A DNA stretch of 64,000 nt from the NCBI GenBank assembly GCA_030595125.1, contig JAUVDV010000008.1, positions 22,307 through 86,306 of the forward strand, read 5' to 3'. Positions 8,696 through 16,163 of the stretch are shown here, piece by piece. Under the pieces are notes generated by a model, which made no database searches, had not been told where the DNA came from, and saw only the letters and a list, made by a program, of their open reading frames with translations. Position 1 is the first letter of the stretch. The number at the start of each line of letters is the position of its first letter. The DNA comes from Deltaproteobacteria bacterium (GTDB lineage: Bacteria > Myxococcota_A > Polyangia > JAAYKL01). A program made the translations under genes and the position numbers.

Positions 8696-8892
8696 AGAAG
8701 TGGGAGTACAAGGTGGTGGACTCGAAGGACATCCGGCGCGACGGGCTGTTCAGGGGCAAGACCCGGGAGTCCATCGAGAAATACCTGAACGAGCTCGGCG
8801 AGCAGGGATGGGAACTGGTGAACATGGATTTCCGGGAGCTGGAGAGCCGATCTTCGTTCAGCGGAGTCATGAAGAGGGTATTGAGCGAGTAG
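8692..8892 (+). CDS. DUF4177 small protein
   Basis: A 66-residue protein. It begins MKKWEYKVVDS and contains LNELGEQGWELVNMDF, the defining pattern of DUF4177, small domains of unknown function in which a Trp-rich strand packs against a helix. GGAGGGG lies 4 bases upstream and the ATG overlaps the TPR gene stop in ATGA, so it is probably made together with that lipoprotein. It has no signal peptide. Confidence 0.8.
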   Translation: MKKWEYKVVDSKDIRRDGLFRGKTRESIEKYLNELGEQGWELVNMDFRELESRSSFSGVMKRVLSE

Positions 8893-8900
8893 GCAGGGCC

Positions 8901-9884
8901 TTAGATTAGCTGCGCGCCGGAAGTGAGCTTGCAACGGATTATGTCTGTTATTCCAGACAATTGTGAAAGAGCTTCAACGATAGATAATTCATCGCGTGGC
9001 GAACATAATATCTTGGGTTGAGGTCCCGCGTCGCAGGTGAACCAGGCCTGATATCCTTTCGCCCGGAGCTCACGAACCAGGTGCAGAGCCTCCACCGTTA
9101 CCCCGTTCCAGAACAAGATCGCCGGCCGGGCGGCGAGGGCAGCCCCGTGCATGGCCAGGGCCGATCTCTCGGTAATCTCCCCGAGTTTTTCGAGATTTCG
9201 GTCATTAACAGCCGTGATCGCCTCTCCGAGGTCCACCCTCGTCGATTCGATCCACCCGGCGTAGTAAGGCGAGGTTTTCCTGGTGTGCTCCATGGCTTCA
9301 GTGGAGCCGATCTTTTTGGGACCGGGATCGGTGACTCCCGCGATCAGTCTCAGATCCCAGTCTCCCGGGTCCGCGATGGATCGGGCCGTGCTGTCGAGGC
9401 CGTCTTGTCGTTCTCCTTTTTCCCATACGACGATCCCGCCGGGGATGGATCGCGCGGCGGAACCGGATCCCCTGCGAGCCAGGGCGCTCATACGCGACTC
9501 GTCCAGGGACAGATCGTACGCCTCGGCGCCGGCAACCGCGAGGGCGGCGAACCCCGATGCTGACGATGCGAGCCCGGCCGCCGTGGGGAAATTGTTCTCC
9601 GTTCGAACCCGGGCGTAAATGCCGGCTCCAGCCATTTCCCGAACCAGATCCAGAAATCCGGATACTCTCTTTGAAAAGGACGGATCGGCGATCTTGCCGT
9701 CCATGAAAATCTCATCGGCCCCAAGAGAGGGATCCGTCTGAACCTTCGTCATTGTTTCGAGGGGCGCGAGGGTCAGTGAAAGGCTTCCGGCTGCCGGCAG
9801 GTTCAGAGCGACATCCCGTTTTCCAAAGTACTTGACGAGGGCCACGTTGGCAGGCGCCCGCGCGGTAGCGATCTTCTCGTTCAT
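8901..9884 (-). CDS. mvaD: Mevalonate diphosphate decarboxylase
   Basis: A 327-residue GHMP-family enzyme converting mevalonate 5-diphosphate to isopentenyl diphosphate. Visible signature residues are Lys18 in ALVKYFGKRD, the phosphate loop LASSASGFAALA (residues 105-116), Arg145 in GSGSAARSIPGG, and the catalytic Asp285 in TCDAGPQPKIL. Trp at the usual KYWGKRD is Phe here, a mild change. The start ATG 9882-9884 overlaps the stop of the isomerase gene (ATGA). It is the last gene of the minus-strand mevalonate operon and faces the DUF4177 gene tail to tail. HMG-CoA reductase and the two kinases needed for a full pathway are not in the window. Confidence 0.9.
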   Translation of the reverse strand: MNEKIATARAPANVALVKYFGKRDVALNLPAAGSLSLTLAPLETMTKVQTDPSLGADEIFMDGKIADPSFSKRVSGFLDLVREMAGAGIYARVRTENNFPTAAGLASSASGFAALAVAGAEAYDLSLDESRMSALARRGSGSAARSIPGGIVVWEKGERQDGLDSTARSIADPGDWDLRLIAGVTDPGPKKIGSTEAMEHTRKTSPYYAGWIESTRVDLGEAITAVNDRNLEKLGEITERSALAMHGAALAARPAILFWNGVTVEALHLVRELRAKGYQAWFTCDAGPQPKILCSPRDELSIVEALSQLSGITDIIRCKLTSGAQLI

Positions 9885-10945
9885 CTCCCCTGCCAGCCGG
9901 TTTCGATCCAGCGGGAGAGATCGGGTCCCAGAACCCGTGGAACAGAGGAGAGAGCAGCAAGATCGGCGGCGCCGCAACCGACCATTGTAACCTTCAGGCC
10001 GAAGATCAGATCGTCGAGATACTCTCGCACTAATTTAACGCCGCCCTTCTCGCGGGCCTGGATAAGAGGCGCGGCCACGCCGGTGAGCCCGGCGCCCATG
10101 GCGACAGCCCGGGCCATATCGAGCCCGCTGCGGATACCGCCGGAGGAGATGACAGTGAAGCCCTGATCCGCCATCCACGCGGTGGAGACTGCGGTGGGAA
10201 TTCCCCAATCCCACATGATCTTTCCGATCCTCTCCGCGGCGCCCTCGGATCTGAGCGCTTCGACGCCGACCCAGGATGTTCCGCCGGCGCCCGCCACCTC
10301 CACGACCCTGACCCCAGCTTTTTTCAGGTTCTCTCCGTCCCTCCACGAGAGGCCGCAACCCGTCTCCTTGACAAATACCGTCAGGTCATCCCCCGCCGCC
10401 TGTACGAGCGCGGCAATCGCGTCGATGACGCCCGTGAAGTCTGTGTCACCCCCCGGCTGGATCAACTCCATCATCGGGTTGAGGTGAACGCCAATGCCGT
10501 CGGCGCCGATTTTTTTGAGGGCCTCCAGCACGGGTTCCGGGCCGGTTCGTGCGATCTCGGTGGCGCCGATGTTCCCCATCACCAGGGCGTCAGGAGCTAC
10601 ATCACGCACCTGGAAATCGGTCGCGCGCGCCGAATCGCTCAACATGGGACGCATGCTTCCGAGGCAAAATCCAATTTCCAGCTCTTGCGCCATGGCGGCC
10701 AGCTCTTTGTTGATGGCAACGGACTCCGAGCTACCACCGGTCATCGCGCTTATCCACAGGGGTGCCCCAAGAGGTTTACCCGCGATGCTCGTGCTTGTGT
10801 CCACGTCTTGCATCGCGAGATCCGGCAAGGCCCTCGGGAGAAGCTCCATCTGCTCGAACAAGGTGGTCTTGTTTTTAAATGCAACTTCGTTTGTGGCGCA
10901 GAGGGAAAGGTGATCAGCTTTTCTTTTCTCGCTGGTCGACGGCAT
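9881..10945 (-). CDS. fni: Type 2 isopentenyl-diphosphate isomerase, divergent (FMN/TIM-barrel)
   Basis: A 354-residue protein of the FMN-dependent IDI-2 family that interconverts IPP and DMAPP. Family motifs present are RKADH at 8-12, WISAMTGG at 64-71, KETGCGLS, VAGAGGTSW and DWGIPTA with the final GGIRSGLDMARA. Two positions usually occupied by Gln differ: GSMR (Met98, usually GSQR) and HLNPMMELIQP (Met159 before Glu160, usually QE). The second Gln is thought to be important in catalysis in this family, so this isomerase may be altered. The ATG follows the DUF35 stop by 1 base and the gene overlaps mvaD, so it is inside the operon. Confidence 0.85.
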   Translation of the reverse strand: MPSTSEKRKADHLSLCATNEVAFKNKTTLFEQMELLPRALPDLAMQDVDTSTSIAGKPLGAPLWISAMTGGSSESVAINKELAAMAQELEIGFCLGSMRPMLSDSARATDFQVRDVAPDALVMGNIGATEIARTGPEPVLEALKKIGADGIGVHLNPMMELIQPGGDTDFTGVIDAIAALVQAAGDDLTVFVKETGCGLSWRDGENLKKAGVRVVEVAGAGGTSWVGVEALRSEGAAERIGKIMWDWGIPTAVSTAWMADQGFTVISSGGIRSGLDMARAVAMGAGLTGVAAPLIQAREKGGVKLVREYLDDLIFGLKVTMVGCGAADLAALSSVPRVLGPDLSRWIETGWQGR

Positions 10946-10946
10946 T

Positions 10947-11345
10947 TCAGCCCTCCAGTTCGGGTGTGAACTTGTAGGCGTAGATAATGGGACCGTCATC
11001 CCCATGGGCGATAATTCGGCGCGTGACCATGGTGACCTTGTCACCCACCGAGGCGTCCTTCTGATCCACGTCCGTGAGCATTGCGCAAATAATGGGCCCC
11101 TCTTCGAGTTCGACCAGCGCAGCGAAGTAGGGGACCTGCGACCCGAACCCGCGAGGCGCTTCGAATACCCTGGTAACAGTGAAAATGGTTCCGCGCCCGC
11201 TCAACCGGTGATCTTTGAGTTCGGTGGAGCCGCATTGTGTGCAGCGAATCCGCTCGGGAAACGAGATCTTTTTGCAAGATGTGCACTGGCTCCCGACGAG
11301 CCTGAGGTTCGCTGCTTGCTGTCTCCACGAGCGGGCAAAATGCAT
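10947..11345 (-). CDS. DUF35 OB-fold acyl-CoA-associated zinc-ribbon protein
   Basis: A 132-residue protein with the two-part DUF35 architecture. The N-terminal zinc ribbon is CTSCKKISFPERIRCTQCG (four Cys, residues 21-39), followed by an OB fold with the GRGTIFTVTRVFEAP strand. In archaea DUF35 proteins link acetoacetyl-CoA thiolase and HMG-CoA synthase in one complex, passing the intermediate between active sites; in steroid degradation they pair with Ltp2-type aldolases. Here the gene lies directly downstream of the thiolase-like gene and upstream of fni, matching the archaeal order. GGGAGGT before the start codon is contributed by the repeat at 11353-11416. Confidence 0.85.
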   Translation of the reverse strand: MHFARSWRQQAANLRLVGSQCTSCKKISFPERIRCTQCGSTELKDHRLSGRGTIFTVTRVFEAPRGFGSQVPYFAALVELEEGPIICAMLTDVDQKDASVGDKVTMVTRRIIAHGDDGPIIYAYKFTPELEG

Positions 11346-11352
11346 GAACGTA

Positions 11353-11416
11353 CCTCCCTAAAAGCTGGCCTCCATCACCTTCCCCTTCCCCTCGCAGGGG
11401 AAGGCCGGGATGGGGT
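11353..11416 (-). repeat. Dispersed palindromic repeat carrying a Shine-Dalgarno sequence
   Basis: On the minus strand this element reads AACCCCATCCCGGCC, then a hairpin CCTTCCCCT-GCG-AGGGGAAGG, then a variable arm ending AGCTTTTAGGGAGG. That terminal GGAGG is the ribosome site of the DUF35 gene (start 11345). Close copies lie at 39755-39820 and 22624-22719, and a shorter one at 13844-13885. Confidence 0.85.
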
Positions 11417-11418
11417 TC

Positions 11419-12561
11419 TTATCCCAACACGTGCGCGACCGCCGTCGCGCCGAAGCTTCCGAGGCACTGCACGAGAGCCCGGTCAGCGCCGTCGATCTGG
11501 CTTTTTCCGGCGTCACCTCTCAGCTGGAGCGTCGCTTCCACTACCTGGTAGAGGCCGTTGGCGCCGGGTGCGTTTCCCCTGGCCTTGAGCCCTCCGAATG
11601 TCCAGAGGGGCGCAGGGCCGTCGAATCGGAAATGGCCGTCCCTGGCCAGAAGCAAGGCCTCTCCGCGCTTTGCGAGGCCCACCGCCTCGATGGAAAGCGC
11701 TGCGATGAACGAACTGGAATCGTGAAGATCCAGGAACGAGAGATCGCCGAGGCTCAACTCGGCGTCGCGAAGAGCCAGCGTCGCGCATTGAGCCGCAGCA
11801 GGGAGCGACAGAGAGGCAATTGGTTCCGAGATTCCCGTGGGCACCGACACGGATGACGATCCGAGGATGTTGACCAATGACGACGATCTGCCGGATCCCT
11901 TTCGGATCAGAACCGCCGCGCCGCCGTCGCAGTTGGGCGCCAGATCACAAACTGTGAGCGGATCGGCCACCACCGGTGAGTGGATGTATTGATCGAATGA
12001 GAGCTCCCACGGCAGGAAGGCGAACGGGTTTTTTGCCCCGTGCAGGTGGGCCGTGGAAGCAAGATGATAGAACAGGTTTCTGTCGATCCCGTACTCGGCC
12101 TGATACCGCTGCATCCCGAGACCGGAGGCGACGGCCGGCCCAAATCCGAATCCGGCTTCGCGCGTGGCATCCAACCCGTTTGCGCGGACGCCTTCCAGCT
12201 CATCAGGCAGAGCGTCGCTCGTTTTTTCGGCGCCCACGACCAGCACAGCCTCGTGCATCCCCGCCCCCACCAGCGCGGAAGCCAACCTCAACGCTGCGCC
12301 GCCCGAAGCTTCGTCACTGGAAACCGAGTGGGCCTCCACCTTTCCCAGGCCCATGCGGGAAGCCGTGAAAGTGCCCAGATTCTGCTGATCTCCAAGGGCG
12401 CCGCCCAGGGCGTTGCTCACTATCACCGCAGACGGAGAAACACTGCCCCCATCATCGAGGGCAGCTCCGGCGGCCTCAACCGCGAGATCCACAAGGCCCC
12501 GCGTCCAGCGCTCTTTTGCGCAGGTTCTTCCAATGCCGACTATTTCGATCCGGTCTCCCAT
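11419..12561 (-). CDS. Thiolase-fold protein lacking the nucleophilic cysteine
   Basis: A 380-residue thiolase-superfamily protein of the archaeal/SCP-x type that normally makes acetoacetyl-CoA. Overall family landmarks are clear: VVGAEKTSD, SPVVADPLTV, DLHDSSSF and GGLKARG. The catalytic residues are not conserved. The position of the acyl-accepting Cys (family pattern ACASG) is Glu84 in SDEASGGAALR, encoded by GAA; the His of GHPxGATG is Asn330 in GNAPGANG; His280 (LHD) and a late Cys366 remain. With DUF35 downstream and HMG-CoA synthase upstream, it is likely the thiolase subunit of that complex in structure. It may be a non-condensing scaffold or catalyse another reaction; the Ltp2 aldolases are thiolase-like proteins that also lack this Cys and work with DUF35 proteins. 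Confidence 0.85.
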   Translation of the reverse strand: MGDRIEIVGIGRTCAKERWTRGLVDLAVEAAGAALDDGGSVSPSAVIVSNALGGALGDQQNLGTFTASRMGLGKVEAHSVSSDEASGGAALRLASALVGAGMHEAVLVVGAEKTSDALPDELEGVRANGLDATREAGFGFGPAVASGLGMQRYQAEYGIDRNLFYHLASTAHLHGAKNPFAFLPWELSFDQYIHSPVVADPLTVCDLAPNCDGGAAVLIRKGSGRSSSLVNILGSSSVSVPTGISEPIASLSLPAAAQCATLALRDAELSLGDLSFLDLHDSSSFIAALSIEAVGLAKRGEALLLARDGHFRFDGPAPLWTFGGLKARGNAPGANGLYQVVEATLQLRGDAGKSQIDGADRALVQCLGSFGATAVAHVLG

Positions 12562-12587
12562 TAATTATCTCTTGCCAGTTCCTCAGT

Positions 12588-12607
12588 GACCCCATCCCGG
12601 CGGGGTC
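12588..12607. other. Short inverted repeat between two mevalonate-cluster genes
   Basis: GACCCC at 12588-12593 and GGGGTC at 12602-12607 form a 6-bp stem with an 8-base loop. It lies in the 51-base gap between the HMG-CoA synthase and thiolase-like genes. There is no T-run, so it is not a typical terminator; it may tune mRNA processing or be chance. Confidence 0.4.
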
Positions 12608-12612
12608 TGTGT

Positions 12613-13659
12613 CTAGTTGGGCCGCAGCTTGCCGCGGTATCTTGCGTACATTGCGTAATCCACTGATTTTGTGCGCCGCAGGTAGCGCTCAATGGGAACG
12701 CCCCTCTTGCGAGCCTCAATAATATTGTCGGTGACCTCGTAGGAGAAAGCATCAGACCCGGCCCCGGATCCGTACGATGCGAGCAGGATCCGATCTCCGG
12801 GAGAAGCAATATCCAGCGCCTTCGCAAAGCCGAGCATCGCGGCGCCGGAATAAGTGTTACCCACCATGTTGGTCAGGACGAAGGGTTCTACACGATCGCG
12901 GGCGAACCCGAGCTCCGCCGCCACACGCAGTGGAAACTGAGAGTTGGGCTGGTGGAAAACTGCGAATGTGAAGTCTCCGGGACCCGCGCCGATATCTTCC
13001 ATTAACTGCGTTACCGATGAGCGAATGTGGTGAAAGTACGCGGGTTCACCGGTGAACCGCTGGCCATGGTTCGGATATTCTTGCCCCTCCCTGCGGAAGA
13101 AGTCAGTTGTGTTGGTGACGTATGACGTGGACGCCTGCAATACCGCCACGCTCTCCTGTCCCGGTCCGAGGATGAAGGCAGCGCCCCCGGCGCCGGTGGT
13201 GTATTCGAGCACATCCCCTGGCTTCGCCTGTGCCGTATCGGCGCCGCCGCACATGGCGTATCGGGCCATTTCACTCCCCACCATGCCGATGGCCGCCTGC
13301 ATGGCTTCTGTCCCCGGTTTGCAGGCGAACTCCCAGTCCGCCGCGTTCGCGTGGGGCAGCGCGCCGATGGCGTCGGCCACGATGGTGGAGGTGGGCTTTA
13401 CCGCGTAGGGTTTCGATTCCGTTCCGAACCACACGGCTCGCAGCTCATTCGGATCAATGGAGGCCATGTCCATGGCGTTGCGGGCAGCCTGGATGGCGAT
13501 TGTGGTGGTGTCCTCGTCCGGTCCGGGAACCGCCTTGAAGGATTGGCCCTCCTTCCTGCCGGATCCCCTCCACACTCGATCTACCTCGGCAGCGTCAATT
13601 CTGTATCGGGGAATATATCCGCCGTAACCGATCACGCCGACAGCCCTCGTGGGCTTCAT
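12613..13659 (-). CDS. Archaeal-type HMG-CoA synthase
   Basis: A 348-residue HMG-CoA synthase, which condenses acetyl-CoA with acetoacetyl-CoA. It resembles the shorter archaeal enzymes more than the roughly 400-470 residue eukaryotic or Gram-positive type. Catalytic residues are conserved: Glu81 in GTESKPYAVKPT, the acylated Cys113 in WEFACKPGTEA, and His236 in VFHQPNSQFP. The C-terminal SYGSGAGSDAF loop is also typical. It is the first gene of a five-gene minus-strand cluster (HMG-CoA synthase, thiolase-like, DUF35, fni, mvaD), the first three in the same order as in archaea, where they form a substrate-channelling complex. Confidence 0.9.
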   Translation of the reverse strand: MKPTRAVGVIGYGGYIPRYRIDAAEVDRVWRGSGRKEGQSFKAVPGPDEDTTTIAIQAARNAMDMASIDPNELRAVWFGTESKPYAVKPTSTIVADAIGALPHANAADWEFACKPGTEAMQAAIGMVGSEMARYAMCGGADTAQAKPGDVLEYTTGAGGAAFILGPGQESVAVLQASTSYVTNTTDFFRREGQEYPNHGQRFTGEPAYFHHIRSSVTQLMEDIGAGPGDFTFAVFHQPNSQFPLRVAAELGFARDRVEPFVLTNMVGNTYSGAAMLGFAKALDIASPGDRILLASYGSGAGSDAFSYEVTDNIIEARKRGVPIERYLRRTKSVDYAMYARYRGKLRPN

Positions 13660-14028
13660 GAGATACCTCCCACCGAAACACCGGGAAAAAGAAAAGTGTC
13701 TTCACAGTAACTAAACAACGTTAACCAAATACAAATATAATCCATAAATGGCAAGGCGTCCACCATTTCTTTCGCCAGGTTTCAAGCAATGATGAATACA
13801 ATTCAGTTTTTTCTGAAACCAAACCAGTTGACGCGGTTTCCAACATCTTCCCCTTCCCCTTGCAGGGGAAGGCCGGGATGGGGTTAACGAAAAACAATGG
13901 TTTTCGATTCCCGATGGACACTTTTTTGACACATGAACGCACATGTCCTACATTGTGGGTGAAGGTAAGATATTTCACGGAATGAACTGCAACTGGCAAA
14001 AATCTAAAGTGGAACTAAAGAGGGCAAA
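13660..14028. other. Intergenic region with one palindromic repeat
   Basis: This AT-richer gap separates the divergent HMG-CoA synthase gene (minus) and the 55-residue protein gene (plus), so it should hold both promoters. Apart from the palindromic repeat at 13844-13885 I see no gene; the reverse-strand open frames here read through that repeat and have no coding character. Confidence 0.6.
13844..13885 (-). repeat. Palindromic dispersed repeat, short copy
   Basis: Contains the hairpin CCTTCCCCT (13852-13860), loop TGC, AGGGGAAGG (13864-13872), followed by CCGGGATGGGGTT, as in the copies at 11353-11416, 22624-22719 and 39755-39820. The ribosome-site arm is missing here. Confidence 0.8.
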
Positions 14029-14196
14029 ATGAAATCGGAAGCAACCTACCGCACATGGAAAGAATTTGAGGAGATGGAACGTCGCAGAGTCGGAACGTTC
14101 CAGCTATGCGTGGATGATCTGGCAAGGGATCTCTATGTCGACACTTATAAAGATGATGATGAAGACGAAGTTTCAGAGTTGAACTTCGACGAATAG
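14029..14196 (+). CDS. 55-residue acidic hypothetical protein
   Basis: ATG at 14029 has AGAGGG about 5 bases upstream, and the frame runs 55 codons to TAG 14194-14196. The product starts MKSEATYRTWKEFEEMERRR, has a hydrophobic middle (FQLCVDDLARDLYVDTY) and ends in a strongly acidic tail (KDDDEDEVSELNFDE). It is followed within 55 bases by a strong terminator, so it is a separate transcription unit ahead of rpsB. I do not recognise a named family; it looks like a small soluble protein. Confidence 0.7.
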   Translation: MKSEATYRTWKEFEEMERRRVGTFQLCVDDLARDLYVDTYKDDDEDEVSELNFDE

Positions 14197-14250
14197 ATAA
14201 AGCTTATTCAATATCTTTTGGGTCCCAAATCCCTCCCGGGACCAAGCCAC

Positions 14251-14293
14251 GCCCCGATCCGGACCGCCTCTCCGGATCGGGGCTTTTTATTTT
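14251..14293 (+). terminator. Rho-independent terminator
   Basis: A perfect 13-bp stem GCCCCGATCCGGA (14251-14263) and TCCGGATCGGGGC (14271-14283) with a 7-base loop, followed by a T-rich run. It ends the transcript of the 55-residue protein before rpsB. Confidence 0.95.
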
Positions 14294-14564
14294 TACGCGA
14301 ACCCTTGGTTCCCATTTCAGAAATGGAAACTGGTTGTTTTTTGCAAATCCTTGAGTGCTTGCCTGCCTGACGCGGTCGTGTTACACGACTCGGCCCCGGT
14401 GATGTTGCCGGGAGAATACTCACGCCCCGTCCGCGATTTGTTTCGCGGCCGTGCTCGAGGGTGTCCGTCAACGCAAAAAATGCAACGGCGGATTGAGCGC
14501 GGGTAAAGGGGCGGTGGTGGGCGCGTGGACAAAGGTTCCGAGCCCTTTCAACCCGGAGGAAAAA
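14294..14564 (+). promoter_or_regulatory. rpsB promoter and leader region
   Basis: No gene is seen in the 270 bases between the terminator and rpsB. It contains a small hairpin (CCGCGA and TCGCGG around 14431-14448) and then the ribosome site GGAGGA at 14555-14560. S2 leaders are autoregulated in many bacteria, but I cannot identify a specific structure here. Confidence 0.4.
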
Positions 14565-15473
14565 ATGACCGATACCCCCAAGGCCGACAAGGCCGTAACC
14601 ACCAATCCAGCTGAAACCGCTCCCGAGGTTGCCGCCGCGCCGGTTGCCGAGTCGACCGGAAAGAAAAAGGACATTGTGTCCTTGCGAGAGCTCCTCGAGT
14701 CCGGCGTTCATCTGGGCCACCATGCCAAGCGCTGGAACCCCAAGATGCAGCGGTACATCTTCGGAATTCGCAACGGCATTCACATCGTGGATCTGCGCCT
14801 CACGCAGCAGTTATTCAACCAGGCTTATGAGTCAGTGGTGAACCTCGTCGGAAAGGGCGGACAAGTCCTTTTCGTGGGCACCAAGCGTCAGGCGATGGAG
14901 GTATTGGCCGAGGAGGCCGAGCGCGCAGGGATGCATTCGGTCACCAACCGATGGCTTGGCGGCACACTTACCAACTTCCGCACCATCAAGAATACCATCG
15001 AGCGGATGCGCGCCATCGAGGTCATGCGCACGGACGGCACGTTCGAGGCCCTGGTCAAGAAGGAGCGCCTCAAGCTCGACAAGGAGCACGCCAAGCTCAT
15101 CAAGTTCGTGGGTGGGATCAAGGATATGGAACAGCTGCCCTCCGCCGTTTTTGTGGTGGATCCAAATAAGGAGTCCATCGCCGTAGCCGAGGCAAAGAAG
15201 CTGGGCATCACGCTCATCGCCCTGACCGACACCAACTGTGACCCGGACGGGATCGATATCCCTATCCCCGGCAACGACGACGCCATCCGCGCCATCAAGC
15301 TCGTGACCTCCAAGATGGCGGACGCGTGCCTCGAGGGTGTCAAACGGCGGCGTGAGTTCTCCAAGGGCGGCGGGGCTGCGGTCAGCCAGGCGAGCAGCGG
15401 GCCGAAGGTCGAAGTGGCACGCAGGCCCAGGTCCGGCGGGGATCGCAAACCCAGGGCGGATTCAAAGAAATAG
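14565..15473 (+). CDS. rpsB: 30S ribosomal protein S2 with N- and C-terminal extensions
   Basis: A 302-residue S2, about 60 residues longer than the roughly 240-residue E. coli protein. The conserved body begins near residue 38 with [23 protein letters not shown] and includes [22 protein letters not shown] and [20 protein letters not shown]. The first 35 residues are an Ala/Thr/Pro/Glu-rich extension, and the last 40 are Gly/Ser/Arg/Lys-rich. ATG 14565 is chosen because GGAGGA sits 4 bases upstream. It begins the rpsB-tsf-pyrH group, the usual bacterial order, and helps bind S1 and mRNA on the small subunit. Confidence 0.95.
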   Translation: MTDTPKADKAVTTNPAETAPEVAAAPVAESTGKKKDIVSLRELLESGVHLGHHAKRWNPKMQRYIFGIRNGIHIVDLRLTQQLFNQAYESVVNLVGKGGQVLFVGTKRQAMEVLAEEAERAGMHSVTNRWLGGTLTNFRTIKNTIERMRAIEVMRTDGTFEALVKKERLKLDKEHAKLIKFVGGIKDMEQLPSAVFVVDPNKESIAVAEAKKLGITLIALTDTNCDPDGIDIPIPGNDDAIRAIKLVTSKMADACLEGVKRRREFSKGGGAAVSQASSGPKVEVARRPRSGGDRKPRADSKK

Positions 15474-15498
15474 ACTGTTCGAGAAAGGAACATGAGCC

Positions 15499-16155
15499 AT
15501 GGCGAAGATCAGCATGGAATTAATCAAGGAATTGCGCGAGCGCACCGGCGCCGGCGTAGTTGACTGCAAGAACGTATTGGCCGATGTCGAGGGCGATATG
15601 GAAAAGGCCGTTGAGGAGATGCAGAAGCGAGGCATCGCAAAGGCGGCAAAGAAGACGGGACGAATCGCAGCCGAGGGCAAGATAGGAACCTACATTCACG
15701 ACGGTGGGCGAATTGTCACAATTGTCGAAGTCAATTGTGAAACCGACTTCGTGGCGCGCGGCGAAGAGTTCGTACAGCTTTGCGAGGACGTGGCGATGCA
15801 CGTGGCGGCCATGAACCCGTCCTATGTGAGTCAGGAGGAGATTTCCGCGGCGGACCTGGCCAAACAAGAGGAGATCTTCACCGCTCAGGTGATCACCGAG
15901 GGCAAGCCCGAGAAGATCGTTCCCAAGATCGTTCAGGGCAAGCTCGCCAAGTGGAAGAAGGAGAACTGTCTCCTGGATCAGATTTTCGTCAAGGACTCGG
16001 AGATCACCGTGGGGCAACTCGGCACCAACTTGACCGCCTCCACCGGAGAAAAGATCACCATCCGCCGTTTTGTCCGGTACGAGGTGGGTGAGGGTATGAA
16101 AAAGCGCGAACACGATATAGCCGCCGAGGTGGCCGAACTCGCCGGTACCAACTGA
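15499..16155 (+). CDS. tsf: Translation elongation factor Ts
   Basis: A 218-residue EF-Ts, the guanine nucleotide exchange factor for EF-Tu. The N-terminal UBA-like domain reads ELRERTGAGVVDCKNVL. The core motif VEVNCETDFVARGEEF, which inserts near the EF-Tu nucleotide site, is intact. It is of the shorter type with a reduced coiled-coil region. The gene follows rpsB after 25 bases. Confidence 0.97.
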   Translation: MAKISMELIKELRERTGAGVVDCKNVLADVEGDMEKAVEEMQKRGIAKAAKKTGRIAAEGKIGTYIHDGGRIVTIVEVNCETDFVARGEEFVQLCEDVAMHVAAMNPSYVSQEEISAADLAKQEEIFTAQVITEGKPEKIVPKIVQGKLAKWKKENCLLDQIFVKDSEITVGQLGTNLTASTGEKITIRRFVRYEVGEGMKKREHDIAAEVAELAGTN

Positions 16156-16163
16156 CAGATCCG

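Noticed and set aside
12588..12607. Inverted repeat as a terminator within the mevalonate operon
   Set aside because: Stem is only 6 bp and no T-run follows, and the genes on both sides belong together.
13711..13999. Minus-strand open frames in the gap before the 55-residue protein gene
   Set aside because: They read through the palindromic repeat at 13844-13885, lack ribosome sites and have irregular codon use.
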